Of a DNA stretch of 62,826 bases, positions 1-8,556 are shown piece after piece. Source of the stretch: DASSBR01 sp035701285. GTDB lineage: Bacteria > Pseudomonadota > Gammaproteobacteria > Natronospirales > DASSBR01. Below the pieces are notes generated by a model, which searched no databases, was not told where the DNA came from, and was given only the letters and a program-made list of their open reading frames with translations. Position 1 is the first letter of the stretch, and every line of letters begins with the position of its first letter. The position numbers and the translations under genes are program-made. The stretch spans positions 1 through 62,826 of the forward strand of contig DASSNT010000022.1 in assembly GCA_035701285.1 (NCBI GenBank), given 5' to 3'.

Positions 1-1297
1 CTCCACCGGTCATATCCTCAACGCTGCAAACGCCTTGATCGCGCACAACAGCGATCGCCTCGGCAAGAACCTGTGGACCGCCGGCCAGGCCGGTGAACCC
101 ATCCATCTCTATGCCGCGTTCAACGAGCAGGATGAGGCCGCGTTCGTTATCGAACGGATCAAGCGCTGGGTTGCAGAAGGCGGCCTGCGGCGCGAGGCAG
201 CGGTGCTGTATCGCTCCAACGCGCAGTCGCGCGTGTTTGAAGAGGCATTGATGATGGCCGCTGTTCCGTACCGCGTGTACGGTGGCGTGCGTTTCTTCGA
301 ACGCGCGGAGATCAAGGACGCGCTGGCGTATTTGCGCCTGATCGCCAACCGTGATGACGATGCGTCTTTTGAGCGCGCGGTGAATCAGCCGGCGCGCGGC
401 ATCGGCGCGCGTACGCTGGAGCGGCTGCGCGCCGAAGCGCGCGATGAACGTCTGTCGCTCTGGGCGGCGGCGGGGCGGCTCGCCGAGACGCTGCCGGCGC
501 GGGCCGGCAACGCGCTGCAGGGCTTCATGGCGCTGATCGAAAAGCTGGCCGTCGAGACGGAGATGCTGCCGTTGCACGAGCAGGTCGAGCATGTAGTCGC
601 AGCCAGCGGGCTGCTCGATTTTTATCGCCAGGAAAAAGGCGAGCGTGGCGAAGCGCGGGTCGAGAACCTCGAGGAACTGGTGAACGCGGCGCGGGGTTTC
701 GAACCCGATGCCGAATTCGACGTGCCGCCGCTGACCGCATTCCTGACCCAGGCGGCGCTCGAAGCCGGCGAAGGCCAGGCCGATGCCGGTGAAGATTCGG
801 TGCAGCTCATGACGCTGCATTCCGCCAAGGGTCTCGAGTTTCCGCTGGTATTTATCGCCGGCATGGAAGAAGGCCTGTTTCCGCACCAGCGTTCCGCGGA
901 AGATCCCGAAGGGCTGGAGGAGGAGCGGCGCCTCGCCTATGTCGGCATGACGCGGGCAATGCAGACGCTGTACCTGAGCTATGCCGAGCAGCGTCGCCTG
1001 CACGGCCGCGATACCTTCGGCCTGCCGTCCCGTTTCCTGCGCGAACTGCCGGCCGAGGAGATCGAGGAGGTGCGCCCCAACCTGCACGTCTCGCGGCCGC
1101 TGTACCGTGGCGCGGAGGCAGCGCAGCCGGCGCCCGGCGGCCTCAATCTCGGCCAGCGGGTGCGTCATCCCAAGTTTGGGGAGGGCGTCGTGCTGAACTG
1201 CGAAGGCAGCGGCAACCAGGCGCGTGTCGAGGTCAACTTTGAAGGCCAGGGTACGAAATGGCTGGTCGTCGGCTACGCAAATCTGCAGGCATTCTGA
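1..1297 (+). CDS. uvrD: DNA helicase II UvrD, C-terminal part (gene cut by window start)
   Basis: ATP-dependent 3'-5' superfamily 1A helicase acting in nucleotide-excision and mismatch repair. The open frame runs in from base 2 without a start; the first residues STGHILNAANALI match the 2A/2B region of UvrD/Rep. Motif V (TLHSAKGLEFPLVF, near 810-855) and motif VI (RRLAYVGMTRA, near 925-960) are intact. The C-terminus carries the extension seen in UvrD/PcrA, with RVRHPKFGEGVV followed by a short beta-rich tail. About 430 residues are visible, so roughly 300 N-terminal residues with Walker A and B lie outside the window. Rep or PcrA are alternatives, but UvrD is the best fit for a proteobacterium. 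Confidence 0.93.
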   Translation, partial: STGHILNAANALIAHNSDRLGKNLWTAGQAGEPIHLYAAFNEQDEAAFVIERIKRWVAEGGLRREAAVLYRSNAQSRVFEEALMMAAVPYRVYGGVRFFERAEIKDALAYLRLIANRDDDASFERAVNQPARGIGARTLERLRAEARDERLSLWAAAGRLAETLPARAGNALQGFMALIEKLAVETEMLPLHEQVEHVVAASGLLDFYRQEKGERGEARVENLEELVNAARGFEPDAEFDVPPLTAFLTQAALEAGEGQADAGEDSVQLMTLHSAKGLEFPLVFIAGMEEGLFPHQRSAEDPEGLEEERRLAYVGMTRAMQTLYLSYAEQRRLHGRDTFGLPSRFLRELPAEEIEEVRPNLHVSRPLYRGAEAAQPAPGGLNLGQRVRHPKFGEGVVLNCEGSGNQARVEVNFEGQGTKWLVVGYANLQAF

Positions 1298-1300
1298 GCC

Positions 1301-1330
1301 CGTCTCCCCTCGGGGGAGGGGAGTAAGAGC
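1301..1330. repeat. Short palindromic repeat, CTCCCC/GGGGAG family
   Basis: Just after the uvrD stop lies a palindrome CTCCCCTCGGGGGAGGGGAG followed by TAAGAGC. The same kind of repeat occurs near 7931, 32851, 39786 and 54871. It may act as a bidirectional terminator or RNA-stabilising hairpin between uvrD and trkA; there is no T-tract, so a classical terminator is not supported. Confidence 0.5.
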
Positions 1331-1372
1331 TCTCTTGCCTCCGCTCACCCTTGGGCGTAAGGTTCGCACCCC

Positions 1373-2749
1373 ATGAAAATAATCATCCTCGGGGCCGGCC
1401 AAGTGGGCTCGACCGTCGCCTATAACCTGGTCACGGAGAGCAGCAACGACATCACCATCGTCGATCACGACGAAGCGGTGCTGGCCGAGCTGGAGAAGCG
1501 GCTTGATCTTCGAACCGTCCATGGTTCTGCGGCCTTTCCCAATATCCTGAAGGAAGCCGGCGCGGACGACGCCGACCTGCTTATCGCCGTCACCGACAGC
1601 GACGAGGTGAATATCGTCGCCTGTCAGCTTGCCCACGCGCTGTTTCATACGCCGACCAAGATCGCGCGCGTGCGCGCGGGCGAGTACCTGGCCGCCGAGG
1701 ATGTATTCCGCCAGGGCACGCTGGGCATCGACCGGCTGATCAGCCCGGAGCAACTGGTGACCGATTACATCCGCCGGCTGATGGATTACTCCGGCGCGCT
1801 GCAGGTACTGGACTTCGCCGGCGGCAAAGTCCGCCTGGTCGACGTGCTGGCTTATTACGGCGGGCCGCTGGTGGGCAAGAAGCTGCGCACGATCCGCGAT
1901 CACCTGCCCGACATCGAGGCGCGCGTTGCGGCAATCTACCGGCGCGGCGAGCCGATCATTCCGACCGGCGACACGGTGATCGAGGCGGACGACGAGGTGT
2001 TCTTTATCGCTGCCAAGCGCGATATCCGCACCGTCATCAGCGAACTGCGCAAGCTGGAAAAGCCGTTCAAGCGCGTCATCATCGCCGGCGCCGGCAACAT
2101 CGGCGTGCGGCTCGCCAAGGCGCTGCAGGACAAGCACAACGTCAAGCTGATCGAGCGCGACGGCCGGCGCGCCGAAGCCGTTTCCGCGATGCTCGACAAC
2201 ACGATCGTACTGAAGGGCGATGCGGCCGACGAGGCGCTGCTGCGCGAGGAAAACATCGAAAGCATCGACGCGTTTCTGGCGGTGACGAACGCCGAGGAGG
2301 CCAACATCCTGTCGGCGATGCTCGCCAAGCGGCTCGGCTCGCGCAAGGCGCTCGCGCTGATCAACCGGCCGGCGTATGTCGACCTGGTGGAGAGCGGGCC
2401 GATCGATGTCGCGCTGTCGCCGCAACAGGTGACGATCGGTGCGCTGCTGACCTACATTCGCCGCGGCGATGTGCTCAACGTCCACTCCTTGCGCGGCGGC
2501 GCGGCCGAGGCAATCGAAGCCGTGGCGCACGGCTCCAGGGGCAAGTCGCGGGTGGTCGGCCGCCAGATCAACAACATCGACCTGCCGCCGGGCGCAACCA
2601 TCGGTGCGATCGTGCGCGGCGACGACGTGCTGATGGCGCATGGCGACATCGTGATCGAGGACGGCGATCACGTCATTCTGTTCGTGATCGACCGCAAGCA
2701 TATTGCGGCGGTCGAAAAGCTGTTCCAGGTCGGTGTCGACTTCGTTTAA
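1373..2749 (+). CDS. trkA: Trk system potassium transport regulator TrkA
   Basis: Peripheral cytoplasmic NAD(H)/nucleotide-binding subunit that gates the TrkH potassium channel. The 458-residue product has two RCK modules: a first Rossmann motif GAGQVGSTVAYNL near residue 7 and a second GAGNIGVRLAKAL near residue 239, each followed by a TrkA-C domain. The length matches the family norm of about 458. The ATG start is preceded by a weak AAGG-type site. trkH follows after 15 nt, so the two are very probably one operon. Loss of either Rossmann motif would argue against function, but both are complete. Confidence 0.97.
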   Translation: MKIIILGAGQVGSTVAYNLVTESSNDITIVDHDEAVLAELEKRLDLRTVHGSAAFPNILKEAGADDADLLIAVTDSDEVNIVACQLAHALFHTPTKIARVRAGEYLAAEDVFRQGTLGIDRLISPEQLVTDYIRRLMDYSGALQVLDFAGGKVRLVDVLAYYGGPLVGKKLRTIRDHLPDIEARVAAIYRRGEPIIPTGDTVIEADDEVFFIAAKRDIRTVISELRKLEKPFKRVIIAGAGNIGVRLAKALQDKHNVKLIERDGRRAEAVSAMLDNTIVLKGDAADEALLREENIESIDAFLAVTNAEEANILSAMLAKRLGSRKALALINRPAYVDLVESGPIDVALSPQQVTIGALLTYIRRGDVLNVHSLRGGAAEAIEAVAHGSRGKSRVVGRQINNIDLPPGATIGAIVRGDDVLMAHGDIVIEDGDHVILFVIDRKHIAAVEKLFQVGVDFV

Positions 2750-2764
2750 AAAGGCGAGCCGCTT

Positions 2765-4213
2765 ATGCATCTAGGCGCAGTCCAGCGGGTCCTCGGCCTG
2801 ATGCTGACGCTGTTCGGCCTCACGCTCGCCATCCCGATGCTGGTGTACTGGTATTACGGCGACGGCGCGCTGATGCCGTTCGTGTACGGCTTCGCGATTA
2901 TCGTTGGCATCGGCGTCATCGCCTGGGCCACGGCCTGGCACGGCAAGCGCGACCTGCAATTGCGCGACGGCTTCCTGATCGTGGCGCTGATCTGGGTGCT
3001 GTGCGGAGTGCTGGGCGCGCTGCCGTTCTGGTTCGCGGCCAGCCCCGACATGTCGTTCACCGACGCGGTGTTCGAAACCGTGTCCGGCCTGACGACCACC
3101 GGCGCGACGGTGCTGGTCACGGTCGAAAAGCTGCCGCACTCAATCCTGTACTACCGCCAGCAACTGCACTGGTTCGGCGGCATGGGCATCATCGTGCTGG
3201 CGCTCGCCGTGCTGCCGATTCTCGGCGTCGGCGGCATGCAGCTCTACCGGGCCGAAACGCCGGGGCCGGTCAAGGACAAGCTGACGCCGCGCGTCACCGA
3301 GACGGCCAAGGCATTGTGGCTGATTTATCTCGGCATTACGTTCGCGTGCGCGATGTCCTACTGGCTCGCGGGCATGTCGCTGTTCGACGCGATCGGCAAC
3401 AGCTTTGCCACGGTCGCAACCGGCGGCTTCTCGATGCACGACGCGAGTTTCGCCTACTACCACAGCAATACGCTGGAGCTGATCGGCGCGTTCTTCATGT
3501 TCGTCTCCGGCGCCAACTTCGCGCTGCACTTCGGCACGCTGCGCTCCGGTTCGATCAAGACCTATTTTCGCGATCCCGAATTCCGCTTCTATCTCGGCAT
3601 CACCATGCTGTTGGTCGGAGTGATGACGGCGGATCTCTATCTTCGCGGCGTCTATCCGACCATGTTCAAGTCGTTCGTCGAATCGGCGTTTCAATACACG
3701 TCGATGATGACGACCACGGGATTCCTGTCGGCGGATTTCACCGTCTGGCCCGGTTTCATCCCGATGATGCTGATCCTGGTCGGCTTCATGGGTGCCTGCG
3801 TCGGTTCGACGACCGGCGGATTGAAGGTGCTGCGCATCCACCTGATGACCAAGCAGGCGCTGCGCGAAATTCAGCGGCTGCTGCATCCGAGCGCCGAAAT
3901 CCCGGTGAAAAGCGGCGGCTCGGCGGTGTCGAACCGCGTCATTCAGGGCGTGCTGGGTTTTGTCGCCACGTATTTCGCGCTGTTCGCAATCATGATGATG
4001 ATTCTGCTGGCGACCGGGCTCACGCCGGTGGAGGCATTTACGGGTCTGGCTACCTGCATGAACAACGTCGGCCCGGCGCTGGGCAGCGTGGCGTTCAACT
4101 TCCACGGCGTCGGCATCATCGCCAAGTGGACGCTGATCGTCGCGATGCTGCTGGGCCGGCTGGAGATCTACCCGCTGCTCGTCCTGTTCACGCCGGTGTT
4201 CTGGCGGCGCTGA
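2765..4213 (+). CDS. trkH: Trk system potassium uptake protein TrkH
   Basis: Integral inner-membrane potassium channel/transporter of the SKT superfamily that partners TrkA. The 482-residue product is the usual length and is almost entirely hydrophobic helices. The four filter-like pore loops can be read: LTTTGATV, TVATGGFS, TTTGFLSA and CMNNVGPALG. It lies 15 nt after trkA in the same direction, the usual arrangement in many gammaproteobacteria. A second potassium importer, Kup, is encoded at 42442. Confidence 0.97.
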   Translation: MHLGAVQRVLGLMLTLFGLTLAIPMLVYWYYGDGALMPFVYGFAIIVGIGVIAWATAWHGKRDLQLRDGFLIVALIWVLCGVLGALPFWFAASPDMSFTDAVFETVSGLTTTGATVLVTVEKLPHSILYYRQQLHWFGGMGIIVLALAVLPILGVGGMQLYRAETPGPVKDKLTPRVTETAKALWLIYLGITFACAMSYWLAGMSLFDAIGNSFATVATGGFSMHDASFAYYHSNTLELIGAFFMFVSGANFALHFGTLRSGSIKTYFRDPEFRFYLGITMLLVGVMTADLYLRGVYPTMFKSFVESAFQYTSMMTTTGFLSADFTVWPGFIPMMLILVGFMGACVGSTTGGLKVLRIHLMTKQALREIQRLLHPSAEIPVKSGGSAVSNRVIQGVLGFVATYFALFAIMMMILLATGLTPVEAFTGLATCMNNVGPALGSVAFNFHGVGIIAKWTLIVAMLLGRLEIYPLLVLFTPVFWRR

Positions 4214-4240
4214 CAGCATGCGCTATCATGGCCGTTCGCG

Positions 4241-4567
4241 ATGAGCACCATTGACAACTTCGAGAGAATGTTGAGCGCCGGGCGCGACTCGGCGCTGCTT
4301 CGCTTTTCGCTGGGCAACGAATATCTCAAGGCCGACGCGCCCGAGCGGGCCGCCGAACACCTGGCGCGCGCGGTTGAATTCGACCCCGACTATTCGGCGG
4401 CATGGAAATTCTACGGCAAGGCGCTAACGGCCGCCGGCCGCAGCATGGACGCCGCCGAAGCATATCGGCGCGGCATCGAAACTGCCGAAAGACGCGGCGA
4501 CAGACAGGCGGCGAAGGAGATGCAGGTTTTTCTGCGCCGGCTGGAATCCACTGGCAGACAAAGATAG
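4241..4567 (+). CDS. Small tetratricopeptide-repeat protein
   Basis: A 108-residue soluble protein made largely of TPR-like helices: GNEYLKADAPERAAEHLARAVEFDPDY fits one repeat (written here in part only; residues about 27-52), followed by AAWKFYGKALTAAGRSMDAAEAY for a second. No signal peptide. It lies 27 nt after trkH and before the LOG-family gene, all on the same strand, so it may be co-transcribed with trkAH. The partner is unknown; such short TPR proteins usually act as binding scaffolds. The family is common in Xanthomonadales-like genomes but has no assigned role that I can name. Confidence 0.8.
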   Translation: MSTIDNFERMLSAGRDSALLRFSLGNEYLKADAPERAAEHLARAVEFDPDYSAAWKFYGKALTAAGRSMDAAEAYRRGIETAERRGDRQAAKEMQVFLRRLESTGRQR

Positions 4568-4590
4568 GTTCCCGCTTTCGCGGGAATGAC
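4568..4590. repeat. Palindromic repeat, TTCCCGC/GCGGGAA type
   Basis: The sequence TTCCCGCTTTCGCGGGAA plus TGAC lies between the TPR gene and the LOG-family gene. A near-identical copy lies at 52862, and relatives at 12372-12480 and 16547-16620. The upstream in-frame ATG of the next gene lies inside this repeat, which is one reason to prefer the later ATG. Confidence 0.65.
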
Positions 4591-4606
4591 AGAAAACGGG
4601 AACATC

Positions 4607-5344
4607 ATGGAAAGAGACAACTTTAATGACGACAGGGGCAACGACCCCCGTATGCTGCCGCTCGACACCGGCATGCTCAACCGCGAATCGTGGAAGATTT
4701 TCCAGATCATGGCCGAGTTCGTCGAAGGCTACGAGCGTCTCGCGCGGATCCGGCCGTCGGTGAGCATCTTCGGCTCTGCCCGTACCATTCCGGAACACCC
4801 GTACTACGGTTTGGCCGAGGAGATCGGGCGGGCGCTGTCCGATGCCGGCTTCTCGGTCGTCACCGGCGGCGGGCCGGGTCTGATGGAGGCGGCGAACAAG
4901 GGCGCCTACGCGGGTAAATCGCCCAGCATCGGCCTCAACATTCAGCTCAAGCACGAGCAGCACGCCAACCCGTACCAGGATTTGTCGCTGACCTTCAGGC
5001 ACTTCTTTACCCGCAAGGTCATGTTCGTCAAGTACGCATCGGCGTACGTCGTGCTGCCGGGCGGCTTTGGCACGCTCGATGAACTCGCCGAAATCCTGAC
5101 GCTGGTGCAGACCGGCAAGACGCGGCCGATTCCGATCCTGATGGTCGGATCGGCGTTCTGGTGCGGCTTTATCGACTGGCTGCGTGACCATCTGAGCCAC
5201 GAAGAAATGATCGACCCGAAGGACGTGGACTTTATGAAGGTGGTCGACAAGCCGGAAGAAGTCGTTGCGGCGATTTTCGAGCACTACGGCGACCGCGGCT
5301 TCGAGCCGTCGGCGGAAGAGCAGGAAACGTTGCTGGAGCTCTAA
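4607..5344 (+). CDS. LOG family protein (TIGR00730-type Rossmann-fold lysine-decarboxylase-like)
   Basis: Cytoplasmic Rossmann-fold protein of the LOG family, whose characterised members remove ribose 5'-phosphate from nucleoside monophosphates such as cytokinin precursors or AMP. The signature PGGFGTLDELAEIL is present around residue 148, and the GGGPGLMEAANKGAY nucleotide-binding loop around residue 87. About 245 residues, longer than the minimal (about 190-residue) LOG enzymes and typical of the proteobacterial long form. The frame is open from an ATG at 4586, but that codon lies inside a palindromic repeat, so the ATG at 4607 is preferred. The physiological substrate here is not known. 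Confidence 0.85.
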   Translation: MERDNFNDDRGNDPRMLPLDTGMLNRESWKIFQIMAEFVEGYERLARIRPSVSIFGSARTIPEHPYYGLAEEIGRALSDAGFSVVTGGGPGLMEAANKGAYAGKSPSIGLNIQLKHEQHANPYQDLSLTFRHFFTRKVMFVKYASAYVVLPGGFGTLDELAEILTLVQTGKTRPIPILMVGSAFWCGFIDWLRDHLSHEEMIDPKDVDFMKVVDKPEEVVAAIFEHYGDRGFEPSAEEQETLLEL

Positions 5345-5638
5345 TTATTCCAGCTCGTCCGAATAATCCGTCTCCAGTATCCGCTTCGCGCTCTCGGCAT
5401 TTCTCTCCGGTACCTGCAGCTTCACACCGCCGACCGCGAGCGAGTAACCGATCCAGGCCACGTGTTCGTCGGCGAGTCGCGCTTTAATGCCTTCGGCTCT
5501 CAGGCGGCCTAACGCTATGTCGGCCTGCGGCGCCGTCTCGTAGGTCGCAATTGTGACGTAATTCTCCACTCCCGCATCATAGACGATTTTCCTGCTCCAG
5601 TTGCCGGACGGCACCGGCGATCGGTCGAGAGCCAGCAC
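5345..5638 (-). CDS. DUF2007 domain protein (putative signal-transducing protein)
   Basis: Small cytoplasmic protein of up to 97 residues; the DUF2007 fold is seen from about residue 28, with TYETAPQADIALGRLRAEGI followed by an aspartate and VGGVKLQVP. DUF2007 proteins resemble PII-like ferredoxin-fold modules, but no function is established. The start is uncertain: a CTG/GTG-initiated form beginning VENYVTIATYE (GTG at 5569) would give 74 residues and fits the family better. Its stop abuts the stop of the LOG gene, so the two are strictly convergent with no spacer. Confidence 0.75.
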   Translation of the reverse strand: MLALDRSPVPSGNWSRKIVYDAGVENYVTIATYETAPQADIALGRLRAEGIKARLADEHVAWIGYSLAVGGVKLQVPERNAESAKRILETDYSDELE

Positions 5639-5715
5639 GCGGGAAGGTGCGATCCGCTTGATCTGGCCGATGCGGCAAATTAGGCTGGGGTCTCCCGCAG
5701 TGTCGAGGAGACCCC

Positions 5716-6666
5716 ATGCGAGATTTTTATCCCGCGATCGAGCCGTACAACACCTGCCGCATCCAGGTCAGCGACATTCACAACCTCTACGTCGAGGAAT
5801 GCGGCAGCGCGGACGGCATTCCGATCGTGTTTCTGCATGGGGGTCCCGGCGGCGGCATCGAGGCGAAGAACCGGCGCTTCTTCGATCCGGAGCGATTCCG
5901 CATCGTCCTGTTCGATCAGCGCGGCGCGGGGCGCTCGACGCCGCATGCCGAGCTGACGGATAACGATACGCAGGCGCTGGTCGGCGATATCGAAACAGTG
6001 CGCGAGACGCTGGGCATAGACCGCTGGGCGGTGTTCGGCGGCTCATGGGGTTCGACGCTGGCGCTGGCTTACGCCGAGGCGCACCCGGACCGGGTGGTCG
6101 ATCTCATCCTGCGCGGCATTTTCCTGTGCCGCCGCTCCGATCTCGAATGGTTTTACCAAGAAGGCGCGAGCCATATCTTTCCGGATCACTTCGAGGACTT
6201 TCTCGCGCCGATTCCCGAAGCCGAGCGCGGCGACATGATGCAGGCGTACTACCGGCGGTTGACGGACGACGATCCCGAGGTCCGGCATCGCGCCGCCGAA
6301 GCGTGGTCGCTGTGGGAGGGCCGCTGCTCGACGCTGCTGCCGAACGACGACGTGGTCAGCTTCTTTTCCAATCCGGATGTCGCGCTGGCGATTGCGCGCA
6401 TCGAGTGCCACTACTTCGTCAACGACATCTTCATGCGGCCCAATCAGCTGATCGAGGAGGCCGGGAGGCTGGCGGATATTCCGGGAACGATCGTGCAGGG
6501 CCGCTACGATGTCGTCTGTCCCGCCGATGGCGCCTGGGCGCTGCATCGCGCGTGGCCCAAGGCGCGCTTCGAGTTTGTCGCCGACGCCGGACACGCCAGC
6601 ACCGAGCCGGGCATCCGCACCGCGCTGCTGAACGCAACCGACGCGCTGGCTGATCGTCTCGCGTAA
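5716..6666 (+). CDS. pip: Proline iminopeptidase (prolyl aminopeptidase)
   Basis: Serine peptidase of family S33 (alpha/beta hydrolase) that removes N-terminal proline from peptides, EC 3.4.11.5, in the cytoplasm. 316 residues, the usual length. The oxyanion motif HGGPGGG lies at about 41-47; the nucleophile is Ser110 in GGSWGS, the acid probably Asp265 in GRYDVVCP, and His293 in DAGHAS completes the triad. dtd follows after 7 nt. The ATG at 5716 sits after a modest GAGGAGA site and fits the family N-terminus (FYPAIEPYNT). Confidence 0.95.
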   Translation: MRDFYPAIEPYNTCRIQVSDIHNLYVEECGSADGIPIVFLHGGPGGGIEAKNRRFFDPERFRIVLFDQRGAGRSTPHAELTDNDTQALVGDIETVRETLGIDRWAVFGGSWGSTLALAYAEAHPDRVVDLILRGIFLCRRSDLEWFYQEGASHIFPDHFEDFLAPIPEAERGDMMQAYYRRLTDDDPEVRHRAAEAWSLWEGRCSTLLPNDDVVSFFSNPDVALAIARIECHYFVNDIFMRPNQLIEEAGRLADIPGTIVQGRYDVVCPADGAWALHRAWPKARFEFVADAGHASTEPGIRTALLNATDALADRLA

Positions 6667-6673
6667 CCCGCAA

Positions 6674-7117
6674 GTGATCGGATTATTGCAGCGCGTCAGC
6701 GAAGCCGCGGTGACGGTCGCCGGCGAGGAGATCGCCGCGATCGGCCGCGGCATTCTCGTGCTCGTGGGCGTGGAGCGCGGCGATACCGATGCGGCAGCGG
6801 ATCGGCTGGCCGAGCGCCTGCTCGGGTACCGCGTGTTCGCCGACGCCGACGGGAAGATGAATCGTGACGTCGCCGACATCGACGGCGGCGTGCTGCTGGT
6901 GTCGCAGTTCACGCTGGCGGCCGACACGGCAAAGGGGCGCCGGGCGAGCTTTACCACGGCCGCGCCGCCGGCCGAGGCGGAACGGCTGTTCGACCGCCTG
7001 GTGACGCAGGTCAGGAGGCGCCATCGCAAAACCGCCACCGGCCGTTTTGGCGCCGACATGCAGGTCCGCCTGGTCAACGACGGGCCGGTCACCTTTCGAT
7101 TGCGGGTTGAGCCGTGA
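6674..7117 (+). CDS. dtd: D-aminoacyl-tRNA deacylase Dtd
   Basis: Cytoplasmic editing enzyme that hydrolyses D-aminoacyl-tRNA (and glycyl-tRNA-Ala), protecting translation. 147 residues, normal length. The SQFTLAADT motif near residue 77 and the NDGPVTF motif near residue 135 form the cross-dimer active site. It starts with GTG at 6674, only 7 nt after pip, suggesting a shared transcript. In beta- and gammaproteobacteria dtd is frequently a neighbour of pip-like or his genes. Confidence 0.95.
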   Translation: MIGLLQRVSEAAVTVAGEEIAAIGRGILVLVGVERGDTDAAADRLAERLLGYRVFADADGKMNRDVADIDGGVLLVSQFTLAADTAKGRRASFTTAAPPAEAERLFDRLVTQVRRRHRKTATGRFGADMQVRLVNDGPVTFRLRVEP

Positions 7118-7181
7118 ATCGGCCGCATATATTCTTGGGCTTTCCCTGCACTTGTTCCTGAAGACATAGAGACTCTCGATC

Positions 7182-7919
7182 ATGCTGTTGATTCCGGCTA
7201 TCGATCTCCGAGACGGCCAGTGCGTGCGCCTGAAACAGGGACGCGCTGAAGACATGACTGTCATTTCCGAAGACCCGCCGGCCATTGCGGACCGCTGGGT
7301 CGAGGCAGGGGCGCAGCGCCTGCACGTTGTCGATCTGGACGGGGCGAGCAATGGCGCGCCGGCCAACGCCGATGCCATTCGCGACATCGCGGCGCGTCAT
7401 CCGGACCTGGTGTTGCAGGTCGGCGGCGGGATTCGTGACGAGGACACCGTGGAAGCCTATCTGGCGGCCGGCGTGGATTACGTCATCATCGGCACGCGAG
7501 CCGTGAGCACGCCGCATTTCGTGCGCGACTTGTGCATCGAATTCGCCGGCCACGTCATCGTCGGGCTCGATGCCCGCAACGGCAAGGTGGCGACCGATGG
7601 CTGGTCGAAGCTGTCCAACCATGATGTAATCGAAGTCGCGCAGCACTTCGAACGCGATGGCGTGGCGGCGATCGTCTTCACCGACATCGAGCGCGACGGC
7701 ATGCTCGCGGGGGCCAATGTCGAGGCGACCGCGGCACTGGCGCGTGAGGTCGCGATTCCGGTGATCGCGTCAGGCGGCATTGCCGGTCTCGACGATATCC
7801 GCAAGCTGTGTGCGGCGCGCGAAGACGGCGTGATGGGCGCCGTGATCAGCCGCGCGCTCTACGAAGGCCAGATCGACCTTGGCGAAGCACACAAGCTGGT
7901 CGGCTCTCTGTCGGCGTAA
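7182..7919 (+). CDS. hisA: HisA, ProFAR isomerase of histidine synthesis
   Basis: Converts ProFAR to PRFAR, the fourth step of histidine biosynthesis, in the cytoplasm. 245-residue TIM barrel with the N-terminal catalytic Asp8 in IPAIDLRDG, the phosphate loops VGGGIRD (about residue 83) and ASGGIAGLDD (about 195), and the second catalytic Asp in GLDARNG (about 129). The gene stands alone: hisH upstream and hisF, hisI and hisE downstream are missing, and tatA follows directly, where many beta- and gammaproteobacteria have the rest of the his operon. The protein itself looks intact. Confidence 0.95.
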   Translation: MLLIPAIDLRDGQCVRLKQGRAEDMTVISEDPPAIADRWVEAGAQRLHVVDLDGASNGAPANADAIRDIAARHPDLVLQVGGGIRDEDTVEAYLAAGVDYVIIGTRAVSTPHFVRDLCIEFAGHVIVGLDARNGKVATDGWSKLSNHDVIEVAQHFERDGVAAIVFTDIERDGMLAGANVEATAALAREVAIPVIASGGIAGLDDIRKLCAAREDGVMGAVISRALYEGQIDLGEAHKLVGSLSA

Positions 7920-7930
7920 ATTTCTTGTAA

Positions 7931-7962
7931 ATTCCCCTCCCCCGAGCGGAGAAGGGGTAAAA
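7931..7962. repeat. Palindrome-like repeat after hisA
   Basis: AATTCCCCTCCCCCGAGC then GGAGAAGGGG, an imperfect hairpin in the hisA-tatA gap related to the CTCCC/GGGAG repeat family. It could reduce read-through from hisA; the T-tract of a standard terminator is absent. Confidence 0.4.
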
Positions 7963-7981
7963 GAATGGTCAGGAAGAGATG

Positions 7982-7987
7982 TATAAT
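7982..7987 (+). promoter_or_regulatory. Candidate sigma-70 -10 element for tatABC
   Basis: A perfect TATAAT lies 42 nt before the tatA start codon, directly preceded by TG. No good -35 hexamer is seen at 16-18 nt spacing, so this would be an extended -10-like promoter. It would allow tatABC to be expressed independently of hisA. A Shine-Dalgarno-like AGGAGA is found just before the tatA ATG. Confidence 0.45.
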
Positions 7988-8029
7988 GGCTGCTGATCGC
8001 TGCCAATCCGGGCGCGATCAGGAGAAATT

Positions 8030-8254
8030 ATGTTTGACGGAATCAGTATCTGGCAGTTGCTCATCGTCCTGGCGATCGCGATCGTCATTTTCGGCACCAA
8101 GCGTCTGTCCAACGTCGGCAGCGATGTCGGCAAGGCGATCAAGAGCTTCAAGAAGGCGATGAACGAGGACGACGAGGCGCCGGCGCCGCAGCACGACGCC
8201 CAGTTCACGGCCGCCGACCGGCAGGCCAAGGCCGAAGCCGACCCCAAGCACTAG
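8030..8254 (+). CDS. tatA: Sec-independent protein translocase subunit TatA
   Basis: Pore-forming subunit of the twin-arginine translocase that exports folded proteins. 74 residues: one N-terminal membrane helix (ISIWQLLIVLAIAIVIF), the hinge FGTKRL, an amphipathic helix to about residue 45 (DVGKAIKSFKKAM), and a short charged tail. It is first in a tatA-tatB-tatC operon. The start ATG is preceded by AGGAGAAATT. Confidence 0.96.
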   Translation: MFDGISIWQLLIVLAIAIVIFGTKRLSNVGSDVGKAIKSFKKAMNEDDEAPAPQHDAQFTAADRQAKAEADPKH

Positions 8255-8283
8255 GACCGAAGCCGCTCCATTAGATTCCCGGC

Positions 8284-8556
8284 ATGTTCGACATCGGTTT
8301 CTGGGAGCTGACCCTCATCTTCGTGCTGGGGGTGGTTGTATTTGGCCCCGAGCGATTGCCGGGCCTGGCGCGCAAGCTCGGCCTGTTTGCCGCGCGGGGG
8401 CGGGCGATGATGCGCTCGCTGCAATCGCAGCTCGAAGAAGAGATCAAGCTTGAGGAGCGCAAAAAGCAGTCTCCCGCACCGTCCGAACCGCCAGCCACCG
8501 CCATAGCCGCGCCACGCGACAATATCGCTGAAGATGAAGCTGTCGAAAGGCGCTGA
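8284..8556 (+). CDS. tatB: Sec-independent protein translocase subunit TatB
   Basis: Forms the signal-peptide receptor with TatC in the inner membrane. 90 residues, shorter than E. coli TatB (171) but with the diagnostic N-terminus FDIGFWELTLIFVLGVVVFG, then PERLPGLARKLG and a long charged helix. The stop lies 23 nt inside tatC, indicating translational coupling. Confidence 0.95.
   Translation: MFDIGFWELTLIFVLGVVVFGPERLPGLARKLGLFAARGRAMMRSLQSQLEEEIKLEERKKQSPAPSEPPATAIAAPRDNIAEDEAVERR

Noticed and set aside
3001..4254. Long overlapping plus-strand frame inside trkH
   Set aside because: Arg/Asp/His-rich out-of-frame translation of a GC-rich membrane-protein gene; no motifs.
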